Positions 44,508 through 54,872 are shown, numbered from the stretch's first letter. The stretch is 64,000 bases of DNA from Bacillus sp. ISL-45 (GCF_018613195.1 NZ_JAGGQQ010000004.1:1-64000), one strand, 5' to 3'. Numbers and translations: made by a program. Notes: generated from the letters alone by a model not told the origin.

Positions 44508-46517
44508 TTAGTTTTGCTCCAGTAAACCTTTTACGCGTGCGACTACATTGTTTACAGAGAATCCGTACTCTTCCAAGATCTTCTCACCAGGAGCAGATGC
44601 ACCGAATGTATCGATTGCAAGAACTTCTCCTTCGTCACCCACGTAACGGTGCCAGCCAAGTGAAGATCCCATCTCAATTCCAAGACGCTTCTTGACAGAT
44701 TTAGGAATTACACTTTCTTTGTATTCCTTGGACTGTTGTTCGAAGCGGTCCCATGAAGGCATGCTGACAACAGCTACGTCGATTCCTTCTGAAGCAAGTG
44801 TCTCTTGTGCCTTCACTGCAAGTCCAACTTCTGATCCTGCAGCCAGAAGCAATGCATCAGCAGTGTCTTTTCCAGCTGGAGAAATGACGTAAGCACCTTT
44901 AGATACGCCTTCATATGCGTTCTTGTCAGTGTCTTTAATCGTTGGAAGGTTTTGGCGTGTCAAAACAAGTGCCGTAGGCGTCTTTGTAGATTCAATTGAA
45001 AGCTTCCACGCAGCGGCTGTCTCGTTGCCATCTGCAGGACGAATCACTGACAGGTTCGGCATTGCACGGAGTCCCGCAAGCTGCTCAACTGGTTCGTGCG
45101 TCGGTCCATCTTCTCCTACTGCGATACTATCATGAGTGAAGACGTATGTTACAGGCAAGCCCATTAATGCAGCAAGTCGGATCGCCGGCTTCAAGTAGTC
45201 GGAGAACACAAAGAATGTTCCGCCAAATATCCTAAGTCCACCGTGTAGAGCCATACCGTTCATTGCAGCACCCATGGCGAACTCACGAACACCAAACCAG
45301 ATGTTACGGCCTTCGAATGAACCTGGGAAGAAGTCACCAGTTCCCTTGATCATTGTTTTGTTTGATCCAGCTAGGTCAGCCGATCCACCGACCAAGTAAG
45401 GAAGGTTTTTCGCAATGCCGTTAAGTGCTTCTCCAGAAGATGCACGGCTCGCAAGGCTCTTGCCTTCTTCGTATACTGGAATGTCTTTATCCCATCCTTC
45501 TACTAACTCACCCTTCATTGCTGTTTCAAGCTGGGCCCCTAGCTCAGGATATTCACTCTTATATTTTGCAAAAAGTTCGTTCCATGCCTGCTCTGTCTGT
45601 TCACCTTTATCAGCAATTTGCTGTTTGAAGTGATCATATACTTCGCTTGGCACGTGGAAGTCTTCTTCAAAAGTCCACTTATATGCTTCCTTAGTAAGCT
45701 TCAGTTCATCAGCACCAAGGGGAGCACCATGAACATCTGATTTACCGGAAAGGTTAGGTGATCCATATCCAATGACTGTCTTGACCTCAATCATTGTTGG
45801 ACGGTCTTCATCTGTCTTGGCTTCTTCGATGGCTTTTGCAATTTCTTCAAGGTTGTTGCCATCTTCAACTCGGATATATTGCCATCCGTATGCCTTGAAA
45901 CGGCCTTCAACGCTTTCGGAGAATGACTTATCAAGATCACCATCAAGGGAAATATCATTCGAATCATAAAGAACGATCATTCTTCCTAGCTTCAGGTGAG
46001 CTGCTAGTGATGCTGCTTCAGCAGATACTCCCTCCATTAGATCGCCGTCACCGCAAATACTATATGTATAGTGGTCAACGATATTAAAGTTATCTTTATT
46101 ATAGACTGCAGCAAGATGACGTTCAGCCATTGCCATACCGACTGCCATAGCAATCCCCTGGCCAAGCGGTCCGGTTGTTGCGTCTACACCGGCAGTGTGG
46201 CCGAACTCAGGGTGTCCTGGAGTCTTGCTGCCCCACTGGCGGAACTGTTTAATATCATCCATTGTTAAATCATAACCAGCAAGATGCAGCAAGCTGTATA
46301 ACAACATTGAACCATGTCCTGCAGATAATACAAAACGGTCGCGGTTAAACCATTCTGGGTTCTTTGGGTTGATGTTCATATAACGAGTCCACAATGTGTA
46401 AGCCATCGGTGCTGCCCCCATCGGCATGCCTGGGTGGCCGGAGTTTGCCTTTTCAATTGCATCAATTGATAAGGTACGGATGGAATCAATTGAAAGCATA
46501 TCAATTTCTTTAAACAT
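44508..46517 (-). CDS. tkt: Transketolase
   Basis: 669 residues from ATG 46517 (AAAGG nine bases upstream). Thiamine diphosphate motif GDGDLMEG...YDSNDIS, N-terminal [17 protein letters not shown], and the pyrimidine-domain signature [20 protein letters not shown]. It moves two-carbon units between sugar phosphates in the pentose phosphate pathway, with Mg2+ and ThDP. Normal length. Located as in B. subtilis, between ynzC and, further on, sirA/yneF. Confidence 0.97.
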   Translation of the reverse strand: MFKEIDMLSIDSIRTLSIDAIEKANSGHPGMPMGAAPMAYTLWTRYMNINPKNPEWFNRDRFVLSAGHGSMLLYSLLHLAGYDLTMDDIKQFRQWGSKTPGHPEFGHTAGVDATTGPLGQGIAMAVGMAMAERHLAAVYNKDNFNIVDHYTYSICGDGDLMEGVSAEAASLAAHLKLGRMIVLYDSNDISLDGDLDKSFSESVEGRFKAYGWQYIRVEDGNNLEEIAKAIEEAKTDEDRPTMIEVKTVIGYGSPNLSGKSDVHGAPLGADELKLTKEAYKWTFEEDFHVPSEVYDHFKQQIADKGEQTEQAWNELFAKYKSEYPELGAQLETAMKGELVEGWDKDIPVYEEGKSLASRASSGEALNGIAKNLPYLVGGSADLAGSNKTMIKGTGDFFPGSFEGRNIWFGVREFAMGAAMNGMALHGGLRIFGGTFFVFSDYLKPAIRLAALMGLPVTYVFTHDSIAVGEDGPTHEPVEQLAGLRAMPNLSVIRPADGNETAAAWKLSIESTKTPTALVLTRQNLPTIKDTDKNAYEGVSKGAYVISPAGKDTADALLLAAGSEVGLAVKAQETLASEGIDVAVVSMPSWDRFEQQSKEYKESVIPKSVKKRLGIEMGSSLGWHRYVGDEGEVLAIDTFGASAPGEKILEEYGFSVNNVVARVKGLLEQN

Positions 46518-46557
46518 AAAATACATCCTTTCTATAGGTACTAGCTACATCCTTAAT

Positions 46558-46587
46558 ATTATAGCGAGAGAAATTATTATACAACAA
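46558..46587 (-). promoter_or_regulatory. Possible sigma-A promoter of tkt
   Basis: -10 TATAAT (46558-46563) and -35 TTGTTG (46582-46587) with an 18-bp spacer on the minus strand, about 40 bases upstream of the start. Confidence 0.45.
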
Positions 46588-46757
46588 ATTGTGCCTGAAA
46601 GAGACAGAAATGACCGTATTGTTATCTATTTTGACACAAACTGGCTGTTGTTATGTAAATACACTGCTTCGTGGCTGAAAAAGAAATTGCAGCAGAGTGC
46701 ATTATTTAAGAATTTCGAATAGTTTGAGCAGCCGGAAATACTTCAATCTATTTGCTT

Positions 46758-46779
46758 TCCTCCTTAAAATAAAGGAGGA
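46758..46779. other. TCCTCCTT/AAGGAGGA inverted repeat in the tkt-ynzC gap
   Basis: A perfect 8-bp palindrome with a 6-base AT loop, whose arms read AAGGAGGA on both strands, that is, a perfect ribosome binding site held in a hairpin. No convincing gene follows on either strand (only a 14-codon TTG frame on the minus strand). Otherwise the 46527-46860 gap holds only the tkt promoter. Confidence 0.5.
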
Positions 46780-46860
46780 TCATACAAGCTGCATATTCAT
46801 ATTGTTGATTCTTAAGCTCTACAGGGTTGGATAATTAACTATTCAAAGGATTTACAAATA

Positions 46861-46896
46861 AAAATGGAATACATGCTGGATGTATTCCATTTTTTC
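46861..46896 (-). terminator. Terminator of ynzC
   Basis: AAAATGGAATACA/TGTATTCCATTTT, a 13-bp stem with T-run, just after the ynzC stop. Confidence 0.93.
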
Positions 46897-46902
46897 ATAT
46901 AT

Positions 46903-47136
46903 TTAATGAAGCTTGTTCTTCGCTTTTTCTTCCTTGAGCTTATCAGGGGTAACATCATTGCCTTCAGGATCTACAATTGTAACACCTTTAAGTGTATTAA
47001 GCATAGAAGATCGGAAAGACTGTAGATATTCCGCGCGAAGGTTTGTTTGTTCCTTTGCTTCTTCTTCAGTCAACTTGGATGTTTTTGCTTTCCTTGCCAG
47101 TTCATTGATTCTAGCAATTTTATCACTTGATAGCAT
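46903..47136 (-). CDS. ynzC: DUF896 family protein YnzC
   Basis: 77 residues: [35 protein letters not shown] and the charged tail match YnzC, the DUF896 family. A small helical hairpin. In B. subtilis the gene belongs to the SOS-controlled yneA-yneB-ynzC operon; here the same order is kept. Biochemical role unknown. Confidence 0.93.
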   Translation of the reverse strand: MLSSDKIARINELARKAKTSKLTEEEAKEQTNLRAEYLQSFRSSMLNTLKGVTIVDPEGNDVTPDKLKEEKAKNKLH

Positions 47137-47214
47137 TGTAAAGCTCCTTTGTAAAAAATTACGTCAAATGTCATCTTACTAAAATTTTCTCGATTTTACA
47201 AGAATAGAGCTTCC

Positions 47215-47868
<654 letters not shown>

Positions 47869-47880
47869 TTATTTCCATTT

Positions 47881-48195
47881 CTATCTTTCCGCATCAGCAA
47901 TCTGTGTAGGTTCAATCTTTTCAGCCTCAACAGGGATTACCAGCTCATCGCCCGGAAGGATTGTTTCCCCTATAATCCCGTTTTCTTTTACTACCCAGCT
48001 TACGAATTCATTTTCAGAAAGACTATGTTCACTGGCAAATGATTCAGCAATCTCCCATAGTGATTGCCCTTCTTCTATAGTAACAGTTATGTACGCATCT
48101 TCATTATTTAACTGTGCTTTTGCGACGAATGAAAAGATTAAGCTGACAGCAAGCAGGATTATTGCATATGAATAGTTTTCCCATAGTTTTTTCAT
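47881..48195 (-). CDS. yneA: SOS cell division suppressor YneA
   Basis: 104 residues from ATG 48195 (AGGGGTG upstream). One N-terminal membrane helix (YAIILLAVSLIFSFVAKAQL) and an extracellular LysM domain (VTIEEGQSLWEIAESFA...LPGDELVIPVE). In B. subtilis it halts septum formation during DNA damage. It is divergent from lexA with three LexA boxes between them. Confidence 0.93.
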   Translation of the reverse strand: MKKLWENYSYAIILLAVSLIFSFVAKAQLNNEDAYITVTIEEGQSLWEIAESFASEHSLSENEFVSWVVKENGIIGETILPGDELVIPVEAEKIEPTQIADAER

Positions 48196-48211
48196 TATCG
48201 GCACCCCTTGA

Positions 48212-48225
48212 CGAATGTATGTTCG
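48212..48225. promoter_or_regulatory. LexA box 1 (yneA side)
   Basis: CGAATGTATGTTCG, one mismatch from the Bacillus consensus CGAAC-N4-GTTCG. It lies 16 bases upstream of the yneA start. Confidence 0.85.
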
Positions 48226-48247
48226 GTTAACTATTCTCATTATAAGT

Positions 48248-48261
48248 CGAACATTTGTTTT
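48248..48261. promoter_or_regulatory. LexA box 2 (middle)
   Basis: CGAACATTTGTTTT has a perfect left half and a weaker right half. It is in the middle of the yneA-lexA intergenic region. Confidence 0.7.
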
Positions 48262-48278
48262 GTGTCAACTCAAAAATT

Positions 48279-48292
48279 CGAACTTATGTTTG
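48279..48292. promoter_or_regulatory. LexA box 3 (lexA side)
   Basis: CGAACTTATGTTTG, one mismatch from consensus, 57 bases upstream of the lexA start, fitting LexA autoregulation. Confidence 0.85.
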
Positions 48293-48349
48293 TATCTATG
48301 AAAAAGACATGGTATAATTAGGACAAGAAAATATACGAGGTGCGTGAAT

Positions 48350-48973
48350 ATGACAAAGTTATCGAAGCGGCAACAAGATATATTTGAGTTCATAAAAGGC
48401 GAAGTCAAGAAAAAAGGGTATCCGCCATCCGTACGCGAAATAGGTGAGGCTGTCGGACTTGCTTCCAGCTCCACTGTCCATGGACACCTTGCAAGACTTG
48501 AAAGCAAAGGCCTGATCCGACGCGATCCTACAAAGCCGCGTGCAATTGAAATTCTCGAAATAGAAGAGGATAGCCGTATCCCTAAATATAAAGTGGTGAA
48601 TGTCCCTGTTGTCGGTAAAGTAACAGCCGGTATGCCAATTACCGCCATTGAAAATGTTGAAGAATACTTCCCTCTACCTGATCGCCTCGTTCCGCATGAT
48701 GAGCAGGTTTTCATGCTGGAAATCATGGGTGACAGTATGATTGAAGCGGGCATCCTTGATGGCGACTATGTTATTGTCAAACAGCAAAAGACTGCTAATA
48801 ATGGAGATATTGTTGTAGCGATGACTGAAGACGATGAAGCAACAGTGAAGCGCTTCTTCAAGGAAAAGGATTACTTCAGGCTGCAGCCGGAAAATCCTAC
48901 AATGGATCCAATTATCCTTCGAAATGTATCGATTCTTGGTAAAGTGATCGGTGTATATCGCCATATGCATTAA
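48350..48973 (+). CDS. lexA: LexA repressor
   Basis: 207 residues from ATG 48350 (GAGGTG upstream). N-terminal winged helix-turn-helix ([24 protein letters not shown]), Ala-Gly cleavage site in KVTAGMPI, catalytic Ser in MGDSM and Lys in EATVKRF. It represses SOS genes until RecA-stimulated self-cleavage. Standard length, followed by a strong terminator. Confidence 0.97.
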   Translation: MTKLSKRQQDIFEFIKGEVKKKGYPPSVREIGEAVGLASSSTVHGHLARLESKGLIRRDPTKPRAIEILEIEEDSRIPKYKVVNVPVVGKVTAGMPITAIENVEEYFPLPDRLVPHDEQVFMLEIMGDSMIEAGILDGDYVIVKQQKTANNGDIVVAMTEDDEATVKRFFKEKDYFRLQPENPTMDPIILRNVSILGKVIGVYRHMH

Positions 48974-49002
48974 AAAAGCAAGCGGCCCCCGCTTGCTTTT
49001 TT
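48972..49002 (+). terminator. Terminator of lexA
   Basis: AAAAAAGCAAGCGG/CCGCTTGCTTTTTT, a long perfect stem with T-run. Confidence 0.95.
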
Positions 49003-49096
49003 CTATCTATCTACTAAACTTTTTAACTGGATCTGTATGAAACTAGCACATTTATAAGAAAAATAGGTAGAGACCCTGACAACTTGTCCCTCTCCA

Positions 49097-49105
49097 CATA
49101 AGATA
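49097..49105 (+). promoter_or_regulatory. Sigma-K-like -10 element
   Basis: CATAAGATA fits the mother-cell sigma-K -10 consensus CATA-N3-TA, and an AC dinucleotide lies at -35 distance. It is 43 bases upstream of the small Arg/Asp/Cys-rich gene. A match this short can be chance. Confidence 0.45.
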
Positions 49106-49147
49106 TTGTGTAAGTATCTTTCATGATGGAAAGGAGTTGAGTTTCTA

Positions 49148-49348
49148 ATGGGATACAATCGTAATGAAAATGATGTAGCTGGCTTGTTTTTCCCTCACCG
49201 GGACAGAGACAAAGTCAGGGCAACTGTTGATTTTGATGATCTCTGCCGTGCTGTGCGCCGTTGTATAATCGAGGACTTAGTAGCAGGCGCCAGGGATGAT
49301 CGGGATGACGATCGTGACCGCCGCCACAAAAAGTGCTGCAGATACTAA
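49148..49348 (+). CDS. Small Arg/Asp-rich protein, possible spore coat component
   Basis: 66 residues: a short hydrophobic/aromatic start (GYNRNENDVAGLFFPHRDRD), a middle DDLCRAVRRCIIEDLVAG, and a tail of alternating Arg and Asp ending KKCCRY. AAGGAGTTGAG precedes the ATG. The Cys pairs and charge pattern resemble small cross-linked coat proteins, and a sigma-K-like element lies upstream. No family recognised; the coat role is inference. Confidence 0.7.
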   Translation: MGYNRNENDVAGLFFPHRDRDKVRATVDFDDLCRAVRRCIIEDLVAGARDDRDDDRDRRHKKCCRY

Positions 49349-49358
49349 TTTGAAAAAG

Positions 49359-49392
49359 AAAATCCCGAAAGGTTGGTCCTTTCGGGATTTTT
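49359..49392. terminator. Bidirectional terminator
   Basis: AAAATCCCGAAAGG/CCTTTCGGGATTTTT between convergent genes. Confidence 0.93.
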
Positions 49393-51321
49393 CTATTTCC
49401 AATGAATATTTTGAACAGGCAGCACACCTTTTAATTCTTCAAGGTAAGCTGCTTTTTGATTAGTGGTAAGCCATACATGTACTGTTCCGCTATCCTGGTT
49501 GCTTCTGATCAAGCGGCCCATTCCCTGTCTTAAGCGGAGCAGCATATATGGTATATCGACCTCTGCAGCTGGATTATACGCATGCTTTCTTTTCGCCTGG
49601 AAGACTGGGTCATGAGGCGGGAATGGCAATGACGAAATGATGACTTGAATCAATGACTCACCCGGTACATCCAATCCTTCCCACAGGCTGTATGAACATA
49701 GAACGGTTGCGATGTCATTCTGGAAACCCTTCACGGTTTCACTGATTTCACGGTCTCCCTCAAACAAGATAGGGAAACTCCATTCTTGATTTTCAGTCCA
49801 TGCCCGGAATCGTTCCATCTCTTGAGGGGACGAGAACAGAACAAGCGAGCTGCCATTACTGGATCTAAGGTCTTCTCCTATATTGTCCCATTTCTTTATT
49901 TCATCATCCTCAGTGTGTGCTACCAGTTCCATTTGCTCTTCATAGTCAAATGGGGATGCGACAGTAAAGAAGGAATATTTTTCGATGCCCAGGCTTTTCG
50001 CTATATAGCTGAAGTCTCCTCCCTGGGACAATGTAGCAGAAGAAAATACAAATGGGATGTTTTGTGAAAATACTTCTTTTTTCAAAATATCCTCAACGAG
50101 TCGAGGCATGATGACCAGCGATGTTTGTACTTCATTCTCTTCCAGCCAGAATATCCCTTCGTCGTTCTTAAGGAAAATCGATAGACCATAGGCGAAAAAC
50201 TCAAGATATTCTTCCATGATTTTTAAATGGTATTCGTCAATCAGGAACATTTCGGCATCAAAAACCAGCTGGTCCATTAAATCGGTAACCTTTTTCTCCA
50301 GAGTTTCGGCAGTTTTCCTGATACTTGATAGCATCGGTACTTCTTTTCGATTAGACCCTTCTATTGCCGAGGAATTTTCAACCAAAAGGTCAAACCATGC
50401 ATCATGGAGCTCCAGAATATCCTCGATTAAATAAAGAGATTCTTCCCGGACGTCCTGGTGCATATATCCTGTCAGGACAGTGGTCAAAGTTTGAGAGTTG
50501 AACCGGTATGTTAATCCCTTTTGCGCCGCGAACTCAAGCAAGTGGCCTTCGTCAAATATCACCGTACTTGCGTCTGGAAGCAATGGCATCTGCCCTTCCC
50601 GTTTACGAGATTCTTTTGTCCACACATGCTCCATATAAAAATCATGAGAACAAATGATCAAATCGCCCGCATGACGATAATAATCTCGGTTCAAGGTTTG
50701 GCCGCAGCGATGGCGCCAGCTGCATGTTGAGCATTGCTGAAGTGGATCCCAGGACATTGAAGCCCATTTTTCATTCGTGACCCATGGATATTCCTTTCGG
50801 TCTCCATAACGAGTGAATGAATTCATTGAGATCCCTTCATCAAAGATGAAATCTGGCAGCTGGTCATGGACGTCCAGAATTTCTTTTTCATTCGACGTGT
50901 TTGAAAGGTCGTCAAGCTTCTTCACGCACACATACTGTTCTCTCGCTTTTGCCAATCGGACATCGACCTTCAACCCTAACGCCTTTTCAAGTTTTTCGAT
51001 ATCGCCGCCCTCTTTCACGAGCTGCTCAATCAGTGTCTCATCCGAGCAGGAGACAATCGCCGGCTTTCCCATATATCTTGCGTATAGAATGGCATAAATA
51101 AGATAGACGAAGGTCTTTCCGGTACCGACGCCCGCTTCTGCAAAAACAATACCTTTATTCTTAAAGGCCTGCTCGACCTGGAAGGCCATATAAATCTGTT
51201 CATCACGTAGTTCATAGCCCTTTTCAGGCAATATATCATAAAAGACATCACCAATATAATCTCCTAATAAATCAAAGAACGTATCATTCTTGGTAATGGT
51301 AAATGGAAGGTTAGTTTTCAT
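49393..51321 (-). CDS. DinG/XPD-like ATP-dependent DNA helicase
   Basis: 642 residues, superfamily 2. Walker A GVGTGKTFVYL, DEGH box in VIFDEGHLLEF, and GLDVPGESLIQVIISSLPF with QGMGRLIRS (motif VI). Four Cys for an iron-sulfur cluster appear to be present: YVCVKKL, then CSTCSWRHRC. This is the DinG/YoaA type, not DnaQ-fused. It probably unwinds 5'-3' and acts in DNA repair; its place next to the lexA locus fits but no LexA box is seen before it. Confidence 0.88.
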   Translation of the reverse strand: MKTNLPFTITKNDTFFDLLGDYIGDVFYDILPEKGYELRDEQIYMAFQVEQAFKNKGIVFAEAGVGTGKTFVYLIYAILYARYMGKPAIVSCSDETLIEQLVKEGGDIEKLEKALGLKVDVRLAKAREQYVCVKKLDDLSNTSNEKEILDVHDQLPDFIFDEGISMNSFTRYGDRKEYPWVTNEKWASMSWDPLQQCSTCSWRHRCGQTLNRDYYRHAGDLIICSHDFYMEHVWTKESRKREGQMPLLPDASTVIFDEGHLLEFAAQKGLTYRFNSQTLTTVLTGYMHQDVREESLYLIEDILELHDAWFDLLVENSSAIEGSNRKEVPMLSSIRKTAETLEKKVTDLMDQLVFDAEMFLIDEYHLKIMEEYLEFFAYGLSIFLKNDEGIFWLEENEVQTSLVIMPRLVEDILKKEVFSQNIPFVFSSATLSQGGDFSYIAKSLGIEKYSFFTVASPFDYEEQMELVAHTEDDEIKKWDNIGEDLRSSNGSSLVLFSSPQEMERFRAWTENQEWSFPILFEGDREISETVKGFQNDIATVLCSYSLWEGLDVPGESLIQVIISSLPFPPHDPVFQAKRKHAYNPAAEVDIPYMLLRLRQGMGRLIRSNQDSGTVHVWLTTNQKAAYLEELKGVLPVQNIHWK

Positions 51322-51491
51322 TCAGGTTCTCCTCAAAAATATTGATTCCGGCAAAAAGCCAGCTTTTATCATAACAGATAACCAGTCATTTAGTGAAAGA
51401 AATTGAAATATTAAATTTAGGTAAAAATGCTAATTCCATTATTAGGAATTCACTGTTAAAATAATCCTAAATCATGTTAAGGGGCGTTTCC

Positions 51492-52025
51492 ATGAAAGCG
51501 AGACGAATTATCTACCTGAATTTTGCCATCATTGCTTTACTTATTTTCATTACAATTTACCAGTACAACAGAATCGCAGATTTTGAGAGTCAATTAGGTC
51601 ATGACTTTCAACGCACAATACGGGGCTCTATTTTCCTCTTGGAAAGTGATGGCGACCCGAACATCTGGATCAAAAATGTGCAAGAAAAAGAAGGTGAATT
51701 CACTTTAGCGGCCCACATTGGAGAAATAACGATATTAAGCAGACAATACTATATGATGAACGGTAAAATATCAATGATTGGAGACGTGCTGGATTCCCTT
51801 GGAAATCAGTACCGCGAATTGGCCATTAATATAAAGAACGGCAGCGACTATAAACAGAATGAAGAGCAAATAAACAAAGATTTGAAATTTCTCATTCCAT
51901 TATTAAAAGAAATTGACTCTATTTCTGGTGAAAATGAAAGCCGTTATTATAGGGAATTTACGAATTCAGAATCCATGACATCCAACCTCGTATGGAAGGA
52001 GTATAAGGAATATGAAAAACGCTAA
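51492..52025 (+). CDS. Hypothetical membrane-anchored protein
   Basis: 177 residues from ATG 51492 (AAGGGG upstream). One N-terminal helix (IIYLNFAIIALLIFITIY) and an extracellular charged part rich in helices (FQRTIRGSIFLLESD and a Lys/Glu C-terminal half). No motif recognised. It overlaps the following GNAT gene by 14 nt, so they are co-translated. Confidence 0.72.
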   Translation: MKARRIIYLNFAIIALLIFITIYQYNRIADFESQLGHDFQRTIRGSIFLLESDGDPNIWIKNVQEKEGEFTLAAHIGEITILSRQYYMMNGKISMIGDVLDSLGNQYRELAINIKNGSDYKQNEEQINKDLKFLIPLLKEIDSISGENESRYYREFTNSESMTSNLVWKEYKEYEKR

Positions 52026-52548
52026 TTATATCATTCGCCCAGAAAACACCGGTGATGTTACAGGTATAAGGGAATTAAATGTTTTGGCTTTTAACAATGG
52101 AGAAAATGAAGCTTCTTTGGTTGAACTTATAAGAGAGTCGGAACATTTTATCTCTACTTTGAGCCTCGTAGCGGTTAAGGATGAAGGTGAAATAATCGGA
52201 CATATCCTTTTCAGTGTCATTCACCTTGTTACCGCCCAAGGAACTGTTCCTACTTTAGGTCTTGCACCTATGGCGGTGAAACCAAATTACCAAAATAGCG
52301 GAATCGGTTCTGACTTGGTCAATGAAGGGATTAAAGCATGCATGGATTTAGGATATGTACATGTATTTGTCCTTGGGCACCCGAATTTTTACCCTCGTTT
52401 TGGCTTTTCGCCGACAAGCCAATTTGGAATACTTCCCCCTTTCCCTGTGCCTGACGAAGTATTTATGGCTCTTGAGCTAAAGAAAGACTCATTAACGGGA
52501 TTACAGGGGAAAATAGAGTATCCGCCTGCCTTTCATGCTGTAAGTTAG
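52012..52548 (+). CDS. GNAT family N-acetyltransferase, YhbS-like
   Basis: 178 residues. VTGIRELNVLAFNNGENEASLVE at the start, TLGLAPMAVKPNYQNSGIGSDLVN as acetyl-CoA loop, and LGHPNFYPRFGFSP near the end are features of the YhbS-like branch. AAGGAG lies before ATG 52012, inside the upstream gene. Substrate unknown. Followed by a terminator. Confidence 0.9.
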   Translation: MKNANYIIRPENTGDVTGIRELNVLAFNNGENEASLVELIRESEHFISTLSLVAVKDEGEIIGHILFSVIHLVTAQGTVPTLGLAPMAVKPNYQNSGIGSDLVNEGIKACMDLGYVHVFVLGHPNFYPRFGFSPTSQFGILPPFPVPDEVFMALELKKDSLTGLQGKIEYPPAFHAVS

Positions 52549-52561
52549 TTGAAAGCATAAG

Positions 52562-52592
52562 AAAGTGAGGGTTGAACTGCTCCCTCACTTTT
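52562..52592 (+). terminator. Terminator after the GNAT gene
   Basis: AAAGTGAGG-loop-CCCTCACTTTTT, 13 bases past the stop. Confidence 0.9.
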
Positions 52593-52670
52593 TATTTCTG
52601 TTTTCGAATTGATTGTTGCTTTTTTGAATATTTGAATGAACCCCCATCTATCTGGTAGAATTCTAAAACC

Positions 52671-53084
52671 CTACCCCTCAGGCAAAAATTCAGATTCAAG
52701 AACCTCGACCTGTTCTTTATCTGTTAACCGTCCATAACCCTCATTTTCTTTGTCGCTGATAATAGTGGCCGTTTCACCTTCAAACCAGATTCGATAATGA
52801 TATACTCTTTCTGGCATATTCTTCTCTTCCTGGATGAAGAACATGGCAATTACATCCTCTTTCCTTGCCATTTCTGCTTCCGTCCTTGGTGACCACTTGA
52901 TACGTTCAAATGCCTGTTCTAAAGTTTGCAGTTTCTCCCTTGAGGCAATGATTCTTTCTTCACCGTCTTTCAGACCATCTTCATTAATTTTTTGCACGTC
53001 TATCCTTGTGAGCTCTGGTTCAAAATTAGTACTGCAGCCTGTAATGAGCAAAATTAAAATAAATAACCCAATAGTATTTTTCAT
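52671..53084 (-). CDS. Hypothetical lipoprotein
   Basis: 137 residues from ATG 53084 (CTGGAG upstream). Lipoprotein signal: MKNTIGLFILILLITGCSTN with lipobox LITGC. The mature part has an acidic/basic surface and WFEGETATIISDKENEGYGRLTD near the end. No known domain. The ATG begins within two bases of the preceding stop at 53086, so it is coupled to the ABM-like gene. Confidence 0.78.
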   Translation of the reverse strand: MKNTIGLFILILLITGCSTNFEPELTRIDVQKINEDGLKDGEERIIASREKLQTLEQAFERIKWSPRTEAEMARKEDVIAMFFIQEEKNMPERVYHYRIWFEGETATIISDKENEGYGRLTDKEQVEVLESEFLPEG

Positions 53085-53085
53085 C

Positions 53086-53427
53086 TTAATCTCCAGACCT
53101 TCTCGCATTCAAAGTTTTTTCCTGCAAGTCAATCAGCTGATAGTTTTCTTCAGACATTTCCTCAATTGAGGTGATCACTTCAAGGAACCGTTTGTACAAA
53201 ACCTGGATTTCAGGCTGTTGGTCTACTAAAGAAACAGTGTCAGTATAGCACTTCTTATCCTGATAGATATGTATTTCCTGCCAAACTTCCCTATCTTCGC
53301 TGCTTTGCAAAAACAAAGTCTGCTTCTGTATGAAATGCGAATAAATCCGCTCTGCTTCTTTTTGTATCTCGAGGTATTCTTGCTCCCTGCCCGGCTTTAA
53401 ACGATATCTATATATCTTGACATACAT
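53086..53427 (-). CDS. Hypothetical ABM-like (ferredoxin-like fold) protein
   Basis: 113 residues. YVKIYRYRLKPGREQEYLEIQKE and VWQEIHIYQDKKCYTDTV resemble the antibiotic biosynthesis monooxygenase-type dimeric alpha-beta barrel, but key residues are not certain. Starts inside the end of the metalloprotease gene (20-nt overlap). Confidence 0.65.
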   Translation of the reverse strand: MYVKIYRYRLKPGREQEYLEIQKEAERIYSHFIQKQTLFLQSSEDREVWQEIHIYQDKKCYTDTVSLVDQQPEIQVLYKRFLEVITSIEEMSEENYQLIDLQEKTLNARRSGD

Positions 53428-54292
53428 AATCCGACCATTTACTCTCTACATATTGATTTAGGTGAGTTGCAACAAATCCTGGTAAAGCCGGCTCATGGAA
53501 GCCTGCTAAATCAATCAATGACATTCCTTTTTCCAAAAGATGCTCTACCAGCTTCCAGCCTATATAATAAGCCTCGTTTTGGAATCCGCATGTCCCCTCG
53601 CCTGATGTAAATCGAAAAACAGATTCGGAATCGCTCTTCTCCAGAAAAGGAATGGCCCCTGACAGAATCTCTAATTCTTTCTCATTGCATAATGTTAACC
53701 ATTGATCGTCATTTCCGGTATACTCAACAAGATTCCTTCCCGGTACAAGAACCCTGCTTGTATGCATCGCTATCCCTTCCTGGAGGATCGTTGATGCAAT
53801 TGTCCGCTCCCAATTTGTACTGATGTCAGCTTTATGAAAGTGTACGACATGCGCTAATTCATGGTAAATAAGAATCTCGGAATCTCTATTTGACTGAGTC
53901 TCAATTGGGAAGCATAAAGCCATGTTCCCGTCCTCAGTAGGAGCAATGAAGGCATTCCCTTCAAAATTGCCAACAAAGAACAGCAGCAATAAGGTAATAT
54001 CATCTTTAAATCCTAAAACTTGTTTTACTTCCCCTAACTTATCCTTTATTGCAGCCTGATCCGGATTCCACGAAATGATGTCATCAATATGCTGTTCATA
54101 CTGTTCCCAACCATTATCCAGGAGCTGTCTTGCTAACTTCTCTCCTTCCGTACCAGGAGGAACAGCCGCAAAGCCATAATGCTCCTTCCATAGTTTCCAT
54201 CTTTCTTCTGAATCCACTTCCGTTTCTATTGCTTTTTTATAAAAGCTTAAAAACCTTTGTCTAAAATCCTGAACTTCAATATGGTCCAACAC
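53408..54292 (-). CDS. Gluzincin-like zinc metalloprotease domain protein
   Basis: About 294 residues from GTG 54292 (GAGGAG seven bases upstream). The zinc motif is IYHELAHVVHFHKADI with the third acidic ligand in LQEGIAMHTS, about 32 residues on. No signal peptide. It resembles DUF2268/DUF5700-type putative proteases but is not close to the one at 13701. The substrate is unknown. In a run with DUF402 and membrane-protein genes. Confidence 0.78.
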   Translation of the reverse strand: MLDHIEVQDFRQRFLSFYKKAIETEVDSEERWKLWKEHYGFAAVPPGTEGEKLARQLLDNGWEQYEQHIDDIISWNPDQAAIKDKLGEVKQVLGFKDDITLLLLFFVGNFEGNAFIAPTEDGNMALCFPIETQSNRDSEILIYHELAHVVHFHKADISTNWERTIASTILQEGIAMHTSRVLVPGRNLVEYTGNDDQWLTLCNEKELEILSGAIPFLEKSDSESVFRFTSGEGTCGFQNEAYYIGWKLVEHLLEKGMSLIDLAGFHEPALPGFVATHLNQYVESKWSDYVCQDI

Positions 54293-54314
54293 AAATTCGC
54301 TCCTCACCATTTCA

Positions 54315-54872
54315 CTAACTGCTCATTTTCCGTTCCAAAAATTCTTTATGCACCTTAGATAAATGAAGCAATTCAAATTCATTTGCTTCGATTTGTTTTT
54401 CTATTGAGATAGCCTCAGAGGTTGCAATTTTATATAGCTCTTCATCTATAGTACCAGAGGATAAGGCCAACTCTAGTTCATCAGCATCTTTGTAAAACAC
54501 TTCTCCGGAAGGAAGGATAATGATATCCAAAAAAAGATCATCCATCCATGGACGGCTATTTTCAATGCCAATGCGATAACATATATCGATATACCATTGG
54601 ACAATCTCTCCTGCAGCATTATACATGGTTGTCACGGAATGGCGTGACCCCTCAGGGAAATGCTGCAGCCAGGTATAACCTTCATCTACAATGCAAATCT
54701 TTTTATCCCCATATTCGAGTTCTAATGGATCGGTCACTTTGATGACCTTTAATAAGGTAACGTAGCCCTTAAAGCGTTCTTCATTAAAATAGTCCTGAAT
54801 GAATTCTCTCTGAACCACACGAAGCCAGTCTGCTCGGTCACCGTATTTTCTTTTTAAGTTGAAATCATTCAT
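54315..54872 (-). CDS. DUF402 (FomD/NtdP-like) phosphatase-like protein
   Basis: 185 residues. The pattern CIVDEGYTWLQHFPEGSRHSVTTMYN, then IVQWYIDICYRIG and WMDDLFLDIIILPSGEVFYKDADEL is that of DUF402 proteins, a group including NtdP nucleoside tri/diphosphatase and FomD. The D-x-LFLDI and D-DEL residues form the metal site. Its start overlaps the preceding gene by 8 nt. Confidence 0.87.
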   Translation of the reverse strand: MNDFNLKRKYGDRADWLRVVQREFIQDYFNEERFKGYVTLLKVIKVTDPLELEYGDKKICIVDEGYTWLQHFPEGSRHSVTTMYNAAGEIVQWYIDICYRIGIENSRPWMDDLFLDIIILPSGEVFYKDADELELALSSGTIDEELYKIATSEAISIEKQIEANEFELLHLSKVHKEFLERKMSS

